Translations under genes and position numbers: made by a program
Part shown: piece by piece, positions 54,245-61,731 of the stretch
Numbering within the stretch: position 1 is the first letter of the stretch
How the letters are laid out: the number at the start of each line of letters is the position of its first letter
The notes under the pieces: generated by a model
Database searches by the model: none
What the model was told of the DNA's origin: nothing
What the model saw: the letters and a program-made list of their open reading frames with translations, nothing else
Origin: Brevibacterium aurantiacum
Lineage (GTDB): Bacteria; Actinomycetota; Actinomycetes; Actinomycetales; Brevibacteriaceae
Direction of reading: 5' to 3'
DNA: 64,000 nt
NCBI RefSeq assembly: GCF_900169065.1
Contig: NZ_FXZB01000003.1
Coordinates: forward strand, 124,001 to 188,000

Positions 54245-54796
54245 ATGAGCTCTCAACCACGCGAACAGATCGCAGCCGCCATCAAGCGCGAGCGACTGCG
54301 GGCCGACCTCTCACTCTCCGAAGTCGCGCGCCGGGCGGGGATCGGGAAGTCGACCATGTCCGGGCTCGAGGCGGGCACCGGCAACCCCAGCGTCGAGACG
54401 ATGTGGGCCTTGGCGGCAGCGCTCGACATCCCCTTGGCCAGACTGCTCGATCCTCCGCAGCATGAGGTTGCCCTCGTCCATGCCAAGGACCTGCCCAGCC
54501 TGCCGTCGAACACTGCGAACTACGCGGCGACTCTGCTCTCGGCATCTCCGGCCAACGCCCGACGCGATGTCTATTTCATTCAGGCCGAACCGGGCCAGCC
54601 TCGAGACTCACAGCCCCACCCGATCGGCACCGTGGAGCATGTGATCCTCGGGCAGGGCGCGGCTCGCATCGAGGTGCTCGGGAACTCCTACGAGCTGCAC
54701 GTCGGCGACTATCTCACCTACCCCGGCGACCAGCCGCACAAGTTCACGGCACTCAAGCCTGAGACCACTGTGGTGTTCATCGTCGAGAGCCGCTGA
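54245..54796 (+). CDS. XRE-family regulator with C-terminal cupin domain
   Basis: A 183-residue protein with a Cro/CI-type helix-turn-helix (about 7-62: DLSLSEVARRAGIGKSTMSGLE) and a C-terminal cupin (about 120-180: EHVILGQGAARIEV, GDYLTYPGDQPHKFTA) that can bind a small ligand or metal. The ATG at 54245 gives the normal family start. It probably represses the divergent azlC-azlD operon and responds to an amino acid (inference). Confidence 0.9.
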   Translation: MSSQPREQIAAAIKRERLRADLSLSEVARRAGIGKSTMSGLEAGTGNPSVETMWALAAALDIPLARLLDPPQHEVALVHAKDLPSLPSNTANYAATLLSASPANARRDVYFIQAEPGQPRDSQPHPIGTVEHVILGQGAARIEVLGNSYELHVGDYLTYPGDQPHKFTALKPETTVVFIVESR

Positions 54797-54837
54797 GAGA
54801 GCCGCTGAGCTCTGGAATCACTCCAGTCGTTCGAGGC

Positions 54838-55986
54838 TCACTCCGCAGGCGGTTCGTCCGTGTCTCGCGTGTCTTCGCTCAATGATGGGAGGCGACTCTG
54901 GGCGGCGTCGTTGGTCAGCCCGCAGGCTTCGAGGAGGTCGACAGCGACCGGGCGCAGCAGCAGCACAAGGGACTCGTCGTGGATGTCCCAGCTCGCCTCT
55001 GCGCGTGGGTCCAGACTGGAGGCAGCCTCGGCCAGCGCCGCTTCCGCCAGAGCCCGATCAGTGCCTCGGCGCAGTGCGACCTCGAGCTTCTTCGATCCTT
55101 CCGACAGCGAGCCCACATAGCCGGCGATGATCGGCTTCTCGATTCCGAATTCGGTGATGCCCACGACTCGGCGCGCGATGACTCGAATGGTCCTCATGGC
55201 GCGATCGGAATGGGTGTGAGCACGGGACAGCCTGGTCACCTCGGCGGCATGACGCCTGCCTCTGGCGTTGATCTTCGCCGCTTCCTTCGAGATCTTGAGC
55301 GACGAGCCCCAGGAGTCGATGATGTCCTGAGTCTCACGGGCCCGGGTCAGCGCCCGCTTGGCCAGCGCGACGTCGGAGTCCTGCAGTGCCCTAGACATCA
55401 TCTGGAGGATTGCACTGATCTCGTCGAGCATGCTCGCGGCCAGACCGCGCGGGACCTTGCGGGCATCGCGCGGGAGGATCAGGGCAAGGAGGATTGCGCA
55501 CACCGAGCCGGTGAGGGCATCGAGGGTGCGCGGGAACGGCAGGGTCGCGGCTGTGGCGGGAACCACGACGACGTAGACGGACTGAACGGCGATCTGAGTG
55601 ATGAAGATGCCGCCGGAATTGAGCATCGTGCCGATGAAGAGACCGATGGCCAGGGTCACCGTGAGCTGCCAGACCCCGGTGCCGTAGACGTTGACGAGGA
55701 GCTCACCGACGAGCACGCCGAAGGTCGCACCGAAGCCGATCTCCATGGCTCGGCGCAGACGACGGTCGGCGACCGGTCCGATGCCGACGGCAGAGGCGAC
55801 GGCTGCGAGGAACGGATATGGGTGGCCGAGGACATAGACGCAGAAGGCATAGGCCGCGGTGGCGGCGATCGGGATCTGGATCAGCTGCCCGGCGTTGGCC
55901 TGCACACGCTTGAGACCCATCCGAGATCGATGCACCAGAGTGTTGAAGGCGCGCTGGGGCAGTTCTCTGACCTCGGACTTCGCCAT
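54838..55986 (-). CDS. FUSC-like membrane protein (aromatic acid exporter family)
   Basis: A 382-residue protein with six or so hydrophobic helices in the first 190 residues (QIPIAATAAYAFCVYVLGHPYPFLA; LAIGLFIGTMLNSGGIF) and a long helical cytoplasmic C-terminus, the layout of FUSC/ArAE proteins. The ATG at 55986 follows GGGAG and drops 18 unlikely residues. The substrate may be aromatic or amphipathic acids by family analogy only. Confidence 0.8.
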   Translation of the reverse strand: MAKSEVRELPQRAFNTLVHRSRMGLKRVQANAGQLIQIPIAATAAYAFCVYVLGHPYPFLAAVASAVGIGPVADRRLRRAMEIGFGATFGVLVGELLVNVYGTGVWQLTVTLAIGLFIGTMLNSGGIFITQIAVQSVYVVVVPATAATLPFPRTLDALTGSVCAILLALILPRDARKVPRGLAASMLDEISAILQMMSRALQDSDVALAKRALTRARETQDIIDSWGSSLKISKEAAKINARGRRHAAEVTRLSRAHTHSDRAMRTIRVIARRVVGITEFGIEKPIIAGYVGSLSEGSKKLEVALRRGTDRALAEAALAEAASSLDPRAEASWDIHDESLVLLLRPVAVDLLEACGLTNDAAQSRLPSLSEDTRDTDEPPAE

Positions 55987-56070
55987 CAGACTCCCTTCGT
56001 GCTCGCCTTCGCTGTACCCAGCGTACCGGAATTGTGACATGCTAAAGTCTGTGCGCCGAGGAGGCTATGA

Positions 56071-59013
56071 ATGACAACCAACCTGACCCGAGATGAAGCG
56101 CAGAGCCGCACTCAAGTGCTCGATGTCTCGACTTACACCGTCGACATCGACGTCAGCAATGCTGAGACCGGAGCTCCGACGTACCTCTCCCGTACCGTCG
56201 TCGAGTTCACCGCCCGAACCGAGTGCCGCACATTCATCGACCTGATCGCAGATACGGTCACATTCGCCGAGATCAATGATGAGATCCTCGACCCCGCCGA
56301 GGTGTTCGACGGCGCGCGCGTGGGAGTGCCCATCCGCACGGGGAAGAACATCCTGACGATCGAGGCGCAGGCCTACTACTCCACCTCGGGCGAGGGGCTG
56401 CACCGCTTCACCGACCCTGCCGACGGCAAGGTCTATCTCTACACCCAGTACGAACCGACCGATGCCCGCCGCGTGTTCGCGAACTTCGACCAGCCGGACC
56501 TCAAGGCCGAGTTCATCTTCAATGTGACGGCTCCCGAGCACTTCCAGGTTCTCTCGAACCGGCCCGAGACGAGTCGCGGGCCGAGCCAGGAGAAGAGCCA
56601 GGAGCCGGTCGACTCGGACTCCCCCGCGATCACTCACCATTTCGCTCCGACGCTGCGGCAGTCGAGTTACATCACCTGCATCACGGCGGGCCCCTATGAA
56701 GGTGCGACGGATGAGTGGACGGACCCCACGACGGGCGAGACCATCGCGCTGGGTGCATGGACGCGCGCCAGCCTCGTCGACCATCTCGATGCCTCCGACA
56801 TCTTCTCGATCACGAAGGCCGGGCTGGACTTCTTCAGTTCCGAATTCGACTACCCCTACCCGTGGGGCAAGTACGACCAGATCTTCGTTCCGGAGTACAA
56901 CCTCGGCGCCATGGAGAATCCGGGCCTGGTCACGTTCACCGACAGCCTGATCTTCCGGGACAAGGTCACCGACGCGAACTACGAGTCGCGGGCCAACGTC
57001 ATCCTCCACGAGATGGCGCACATGTGGTTCGGCGACCTGGTGACCATGAAGTGGTGGGACGATCTGTGGCTCAAGGAGTCCTTCGCCGACTACATGGGCG
57101 GGCTGGCGCTGGCCGAGGCGACCCGCTTCACCGACGGCTGGGTGACCTTCGCGCTGCGTCGGAAGGCGTGGGCGTACACGCAGGATCTGTACCCGACCAC
57201 GCACCCGATCGTCGCCGACATTCCCGACGTCGAGGCCGCAAAGCTCAACTTCGACGGCATCACGTATGCCAAGGGCGCCTCCGTCCTCAAGCAGCTCGTC
57301 GCCTTCGTCGGTCGGGAGGCGTTCTTCGCCGGTTCGCGTCTCTACTTCAAGCGCTTCGACTTCCGCAATACCGAGCTTGCCGACTTCCTCGAATGCCTCG
57401 CCGAGGTGGCCCCTGACCGGGACATCGCCACCTGGGCCAGCGCATGGTTGGGTACCTCAGGAGTATCAGAGCTGTCCCTGGAGCTGACGACTGGGAGCTC
57501 CGAAGCGGTGCGGAGCAAAGCGAGCACCGGTACGTATGTGAGCGGCAGCGCCAGTGGCAGTGGCAGTGGCAACGCCGGTGGTGCTGGCAGTGCCGGTGGT
57601 GCTGGCAGTCCCGGCGGTGCCGCGGCATCCGCAAAGCGCTCCGGACGGGAGAACATCACCAGTGCGAAGATCACACAGGCCGATTCGGCTCGTGGGGCCG
57701 AACTGCTGCGCCCGCACACGCTCGAAATCGCCACGCTGGGGCGCTCGGGACGCAAGCTGGTCCCCCTTGACACCTTCTCCTTCGACTTCTCCACTGAATC
57801 CGCCGAGGTGGAGCAGCTCGTTGGGCGCACCCTCGGCGATATCACGCTGGTGAACTATGCCGATCACGACTATGCGCGCGTGCGCTTGGATCAGGCCTCG
57901 ACGGAGGCCGCGATCAGGTCGGTGTCCCGGATCGCCGATCCGCTTTCGCGGGCGCTGGTCTGGTCGGCCTTGGACAACGCCGTTCGCGACGGCCTCCTCC
58001 CCGTGCAGCGATACCTCACGGCCTATGCCCGAAGCCTGGGCAAGGAGAGCCATGCCGGCATCATGGCTGGGTTGAGCCAGACGGCCCTGACCTGTCTGGA
58101 TCAGTGGGTTTCGGAGAGGAACTTCGAGACCGCAATCTCAGGCTTGCTGGGTGCTGCACTCGACGCGTTGGCCACGGCACGCGCCGGCTCGGATGCTCAG
58201 CTGCATCTGGCGAATCTGGTTCTCGCTCTCACGTCTCGCACTGCGCGCTGCTTCGAGGGGAGTGCCGCGATCGCGATGGGCCGCAGCTTCGCGTCGCAGA
58301 TCCTCGCAGTGCCCGTCGGCGAGGAGATCGATCGCCTCACCCCGGGTGCACCCGCTGAGCAGAGAACCACTCCCAACGGCACGAGCCAGAGTGAGGCTGG
58401 AACTGCTGGAGCTGAGTCTGCCGATGCTGGATCTGGTGGTGCTGGATCTGCTGCTCCGGACCACGCGGCGGCGTCAATGCCGTTCAAGGGCCTGATCAAC
58501 GATCATGCCCTGCGCTGGAATGCACTGACTGCACTCGTGTGTCTGGGATGGGCTGACCAGACCGACATCGCCCGAGAGAACCAGTCTGATCCCAGCTCAT
58601 CGGGTCGCCTCCATGCGGAGACCGCCAGCGCCGCCATGCCTTTGCCGATCGTGAAGATCCGCGCCTGGGAGGTCATCAACGAAGCGGCCGCGCTGAGCAA
58701 CGACGTGCTCTCAGCCATCATCTCCGGCTTCGTGGCACCCACATCGATGCCGCTCATTGAAAACTACGTCGATGAGTACTTCTCGCTGCTTGCGACGTTC
58801 TGGTCCGATAATTCGATCGAGATCGCCCGGCGCCTCGTGCTTGGCCTCTACCCTCGCTGGTCTATTGACGAAGAGAGGGTGGTCGAGAAGACCGATGCCT
58901 GGCTGGCAGAACACGGCGACGCCCCAGCAGCGCTTCGTCGCCTGCTCATCGAACGACGCGACGATCTCGCTCGGGCGATCTACCTCAAGTCGACCCAGAG
59001 TTCACGCCACTGA
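56071..59013 (+). CDS. pepN: Aminopeptidase N (M1 metallopeptidase)
   Basis: A 980-residue zinc peptidase. It has the exopeptidase motif GAMENPG near 280, HEMAHMWFGD (zinc His313/His317, Glu314), the third ligand in WLKESFADY (about 336), and an ERAP1-like C-terminal domain. Two Gly/Ser/Ala-rich inserts (about 490-520 and 776-800) are unusual and fall at likely domain joints. The standard length in actinobacteria is about 850, so the inserts account for much of the excess. It releases N-terminal residues from peptides in the cytoplasm. Confidence 0.95.
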   Translation: MTTNLTRDEAQSRTQVLDVSTYTVDIDVSNAETGAPTYLSRTVVEFTARTECRTFIDLIADTVTFAEINDEILDPAEVFDGARVGVPIRTGKNILTIEAQAYYSTSGEGLHRFTDPADGKVYLYTQYEPTDARRVFANFDQPDLKAEFIFNVTAPEHFQVLSNRPETSRGPSQEKSQEPVDSDSPAITHHFAPTLRQSSYITCITAGPYEGATDEWTDPTTGETIALGAWTRASLVDHLDASDIFSITKAGLDFFSSEFDYPYPWGKYDQIFVPEYNLGAMENPGLVTFTDSLIFRDKVTDANYESRANVILHEMAHMWFGDLVTMKWWDDLWLKESFADYMGGLALAEATRFTDGWVTFALRRKAWAYTQDLYPTTHPIVADIPDVEAAKLNFDGITYAKGASVLKQLVAFVGREAFFAGSRLYFKRFDFRNTELADFLECLAEVAPDRDIATWASAWLGTSGVSELSLELTTGSSEAVRSKASTGTYVSGSASGSGSGNAGGAGSAGGAGSPGGAAASAKRSGRENITSAKITQADSARGAELLRPHTLEIATLGRSGRKLVPLDTFSFDFSTESAEVEQLVGRTLGDITLVNYADHDYARVRLDQASTEAAIRSVSRIADPLSRALVWSALDNAVRDGLLPVQRYLTAYARSLGKESHAGIMAGLSQTALTCLDQWVSERNFETAISGLLGAALDALATARAGSDAQLHLANLVLALTSRTARCFEGSAAIAMGRSFASQILAVPVGEEIDRLTPGAPAEQRTTPNGTSQSEAGTAGAESADAGSGGAGSAAPDHAAASMPFKGLINDHALRWNALTALVCLGWADQTDIARENQSDPSSSGRLHAETASAAMPLPIVKIRAWEVINEAAALSNDVLSAIISGFVAPTSMPLIENYVDEYFSLLATFWSDNSIEIARRLVLGLYPRWSIDEERVVEKTDAWLAEHGDAPAALRRLLIERRDDLARAIYLKSTQSSRH

Positions 59014-59049
59014 CAGTGCTCTGACCTGGTCTGATTCAGGACAACAAGC

Positions 59050-59092
59050 GCGAAGGCCGATTCCCCGAATGAAACGGGGAATCGGCCTTCGC
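59050..59092. terminator. Bidirectional terminator between pepN and the NlpC/P60 gene
   Basis: A perfect 18-bp stem (GCGAAGGCCGATTCCCCG and complement) with a 7-nt loop, followed by TTTGTGTT on the plus strand, between convergent genes. Confidence 0.85.
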
Positions 59093-59118
59093 TTTGTGTT
59101 CATAGCTCAGCTTCAGGC

Positions 59119-60207
59119 TCAGATGATTCGGCGAGCTCCGGAGAACTCATTGCCGGTGTCCCACGACTTCCAGTCGGTGACGTAGACGTCTTTCGACGCG
59201 TTGGGCGAATGAATCATCTTGCCGTCGCCGACGTACATTCCGACGTGGTGGACGGTTCCCGAGCTGGTCGAGAAGAACAGCAGGTCGCCGGCCTTGAGGT
59301 CACCCTCGGCGACCTTCTTTCCGGTTGTCGCCTGCTCACCCGAGTCGCGGGGGATGTCGATGCCGTGTGCTCGGTAGATGCTGTACGTGAAGCCTGAGCA
59401 GTCGAAGCCATAGGGCGAGACGCCGGCCCACAGGTAGCGCAGCCCGTCGAACTTCTTCGCGGTCTCGAGGAGGTCATCGCCGCTGGGCTTCTCCGGTTTG
59501 CCGTCGGTGTCGTAGACGTCAACATCGCTGACGTCGATCCACGCTGCGCCGCCGCCTGGGAGCGCCACGCGCACATCGTCGACGTCTTGAGCGATGAGAG
59601 GAAGGTCGACGTTGAAGGTGATCTCTGCACCGGTGTCCTTGGTGAACTCGATGCCTTCGAGTTCACTCTTCTTCTTGGTGACGACCGCACGAGGCTGGTC
59701 GTCCTTCAAATCGCCGAACCGATCGTTTTCCACCAGCTGCTTCTTCGGCACCCAGCCGGGGTACCCCTTCTTGTTCTTGGAGGTCGACTGGTCTTTGACC
59801 GCGACCTGGGCCCAAGCACCCTTGGTTTTGAGGACAGTGACTTCGGAACCGTAGGCGGCCTGGGTCTCGACTTTGCCGGTCAAGCCGCGCCGCACCTCGG
59901 CGTCCTTGAGATTCTTGTTCCACTTGTCGAGGTCGACAGGATGTCCCAGGGCAGGCTTGTCGACCTTACGGGGTGCTTTCGCATCGGTCCACAGAGTTGC
60001 GACAGTGACATCGACGTAGGCTGTTTCGCCCTTTTCGATCTTGCCGTCAGTGACCCGCTCAAGCTCTTGGCCCGGGACGACTGCAGCTTCCAAATCGGTC
60101 GCGGATTCTTCATCGGTCGACGTCAGGTTGCTCGACAGCGCAGGAGCTCCTGCGCCAAATACCAGTCCGAGCCCAAGTGCCGCCGAAACAGCAATTTTGG
60201 TACGCAT
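59119..60207 (-). CDS. Secreted NlpC/P60 peptidoglycan hydrolase with SH3-like domain
   Basis: A 362-residue protein with an N-terminal Sec signal (VSAALGLGLVFGAGAPALSS). It has an SH3b-like middle region (TGKVETQAAYGSEVTVLKTKG... GYPGWVPKKQL) and a C-terminal NlpC/P60 domain with catalytic Cys near 271 in FDCSGF, His in VHHVGMY and a third polar residue in IHSPNAS. Such enzymes cut stem peptides (D-Glu-mDAP/Lys bond) in wall remodelling. A second, acidic spacer region (VTDGKIEKGE) follows the signal. Confidence 0.9.
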   Translation of the reverse strand: MRTKIAVSAALGLGLVFGAGAPALSSNLTSTDEESATDLEAAVVPGQELERVTDGKIEKGETAYVDVTVATLWTDAKAPRKVDKPALGHPVDLDKWNKNLKDAEVRRGLTGKVETQAAYGSEVTVLKTKGAWAQVAVKDQSTSKNKKGYPGWVPKKQLVENDRFGDLKDDQPRAVVTKKKSELEGIEFTKDTGAEITFNVDLPLIAQDVDDVRVALPGGGAAWIDVSDVDVYDTDGKPEKPSGDDLLETAKKFDGLRYLWAGVSPYGFDCSGFTYSIYRAHGIDIPRDSGEQATTGKKVAEGDLKAGDLLFFSTSSGTVHHVGMYVGDGKMIHSPNASKDVYVTDWKSWDTGNEFSGARRII

Positions 60208-60569
60208 TATTTCTCTTTCGGTCTGCGGGTGTCACTCCCGCGTGGGGGAAGTCTCCGAAGGTCATTCGGTATGCGTGCTCCGCAGCCCATGGCACCGACC
60301 GGTATCGAAATCTGTGGTCGACATCGATCGAACCCATGCGCATCGAAGCGCCGCACAGTGCCAATATTACTGCCCGCTCGGAAGCGAACGGCAACGTCGA
60401 CACTGTGGCAGGATATCGCAATGCCAGCTTGAAAAGAAGTGCACTTGTCCGAATCGATACAGAGATGAGACTTCCAACAAGCACAATGAGCTGAAGGCGG
60501 CGTCCTCAGATCGAGTCGCTGCCTTCAGCTCATCATGATGGTGTTGAGCTCAGCTCACTTTGCTGTCTC
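60208..60569 (-). other. 362-bp gap upstream of the NlpC/P60 gene
   Basis: No convincing gene. On the minus strand it contains several short self-complementary segments (GCGGG..CCCGC, CCGAA..TTCGG, CATCGA..TCGATG) suggesting a folded 5' leader. I could not match it to the c-di-AMP (ydaO) riboswitch often found before such genes in actinobacteria: its conserved segments (CCGAACCCG, CAGCTAACCTCG) were not seen. Confidence 0.4.
60488..60531 (-). terminator. Hairpin after the LLM oxidoreductase gene
   Basis: Arms GAGCTGAAGGCGGC (60488-60501) and GCTGCCTTCAGCTC (60518-60531) pair with one G-U across a 16-nt loop, about 40 bp beyond the stop of the minus-strand oxidoreductase gene. T-tract is weak. 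Confidence 0.55.
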
Positions 60570-61643
60570 TCAGTTGAGGAACTCGGCCGCCAACAGCTCG
60601 AGCGATTGAATTCGAGCGGCGTCTTGACGGAGGTCTTCGCCTTCCATCGCTCCTGCAACGGGCTGGATCATGATCTCGTCGACCTCGAACCGGCTGGCAA
60701 GTTCTTCAAGCTGGGCCTTGGCAGATGCAGCGTCGCCGATGATCCAGTTCTCGGACATATCTTCGCCGACCATGCGCTCCTGTTCGGTCCTGACCGAGCG
60801 CACGTCGTCGCCGGCCAGCCGCAAGGGCTCCATTCGCCCACCGGTCCGCAGGCGAGACATCTGCAGCAGGAAAGGCTCCGAACGCAGCTGTGCCTCTTCC
60901 TCGGTTGGCGAGACCACGGCGTTGACGGTGACGAACGTCTGCGGTTTGTCGCCGTATGCACCTGGAGTGAAGTTGTCACGGTAGATCTTCATCCCGGTGG
61001 TGGCACCTGCGGCGAAGTGATTGGCGAAGACGTAGGGCATGCCGAGCTGTGCGGCCAGTCGGGCCGAGTAGCCGGATGACCCGAGCAGCCATGGCAGCGG
61101 CTGTGTTCCCGGTACCGCAGCGGGTGTCGCGTGTAGGACGTGCTCGCGGCCACCGTGGAGTGGAATGCGCAGCCCTTCGGGTTTCATCAGGCTCAGTGTG
61201 TCGATGACGTGCTGGGGGAATTGTTCGACGGGGTCGACCGTGTTTCCTTCCCGATCAACCATGCGTCCTTCGCCGAGGTGGCCCCTCATCGCTGCGGAGG
61301 TGATCGGGTCTGTGCCTGGGGCCCGACCTATGCCCAGATCGATGCGGTCACCGTAGACCGCAGAGAGGAGCGAGAAGAGTTCAGCGACTGCCAGCGGAGC
61401 GTGGTTGGGCAGCATCACACCGCCGGATCCGAGGCGGATGCGTTCGGTTCCCTGCCCGAGGTACATGAGCTCGGCGCCCGGCATCGTTGAGGCGATCGAT
61501 GGCATGTTGTGGTGTTCGGCAACCCAATAGCGGGTGAAGCCCAGTTTGTCCGCGGACTGAACCAGCTCGTGGGAGGCTGCAAAAGAATCTGAGGTGCTCT
61601 GTCCGACACGGACCGGCACGAGGTCAAGAATAGAAAGCTCCAT
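60570..61643 (-). CDS. LLM-class flavin-dependent oxidoreductase
   Basis: A 357-residue luciferase-like TIM-barrel protein (LSILDLVPVRVGQS; RYWVAEHHNMPSIAS; RIRLGSGGVMLPNHAPLAVAEL; GRAPGTDP). It belongs to the group 1 monooxygenase-like branch that uses FMNH2. ATG 61643 is used; GTG 61661 would add six residues and has a GATGAGG nearby. Substrate unknown. Confidence 0.9.
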   Translation of the reverse strand: MELSILDLVPVRVGQSTSDSFAASHELVQSADKLGFTRYWVAEHHNMPSIASTMPGAELMYLGQGTERIRLGSGGVMLPNHAPLAVAELFSLLSAVYGDRIDLGIGRAPGTDPITSAAMRGHLGEGRMVDREGNTVDPVEQFPQHVIDTLSLMKPEGLRIPLHGGREHVLHATPAAVPGTQPLPWLLGSSGYSARLAAQLGMPYVFANHFAAGATTGMKIYRDNFTPGAYGDKPQTFVTVNAVVSPTEEEAQLRSEPFLLQMSRLRTGGRMEPLRLAGDDVRSVRTEQERMVGEDMSENWIIGDAASAKAQLEELASRFEVDEIMIQPVAGAMEGEDLRQDAARIQSLELLAAEFLN

Positions 61644-61731
61644 GCTGATGGCAACAGCCACCTCATCGGGTTCATTCCGCTTTGCCCGCAGGACCTACGG
61701 CACACCGCTCCCCTGCATCAAGCAAACCGCA

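Noticed and set aside
60110..60484. Open frame on the minus strand in the gap upstream of the NlpC/P60 gene
   Set aside because: It overlaps the signal peptide region of the real gene in another frame, lacks a ribosome site and has no recognisable sequence.
60208..60569. c-di-AMP (ydaO) riboswitch
   Set aside because: Expected from the downstream gene type, but the conserved blocks of that riboswitch were not found on the proper strand.
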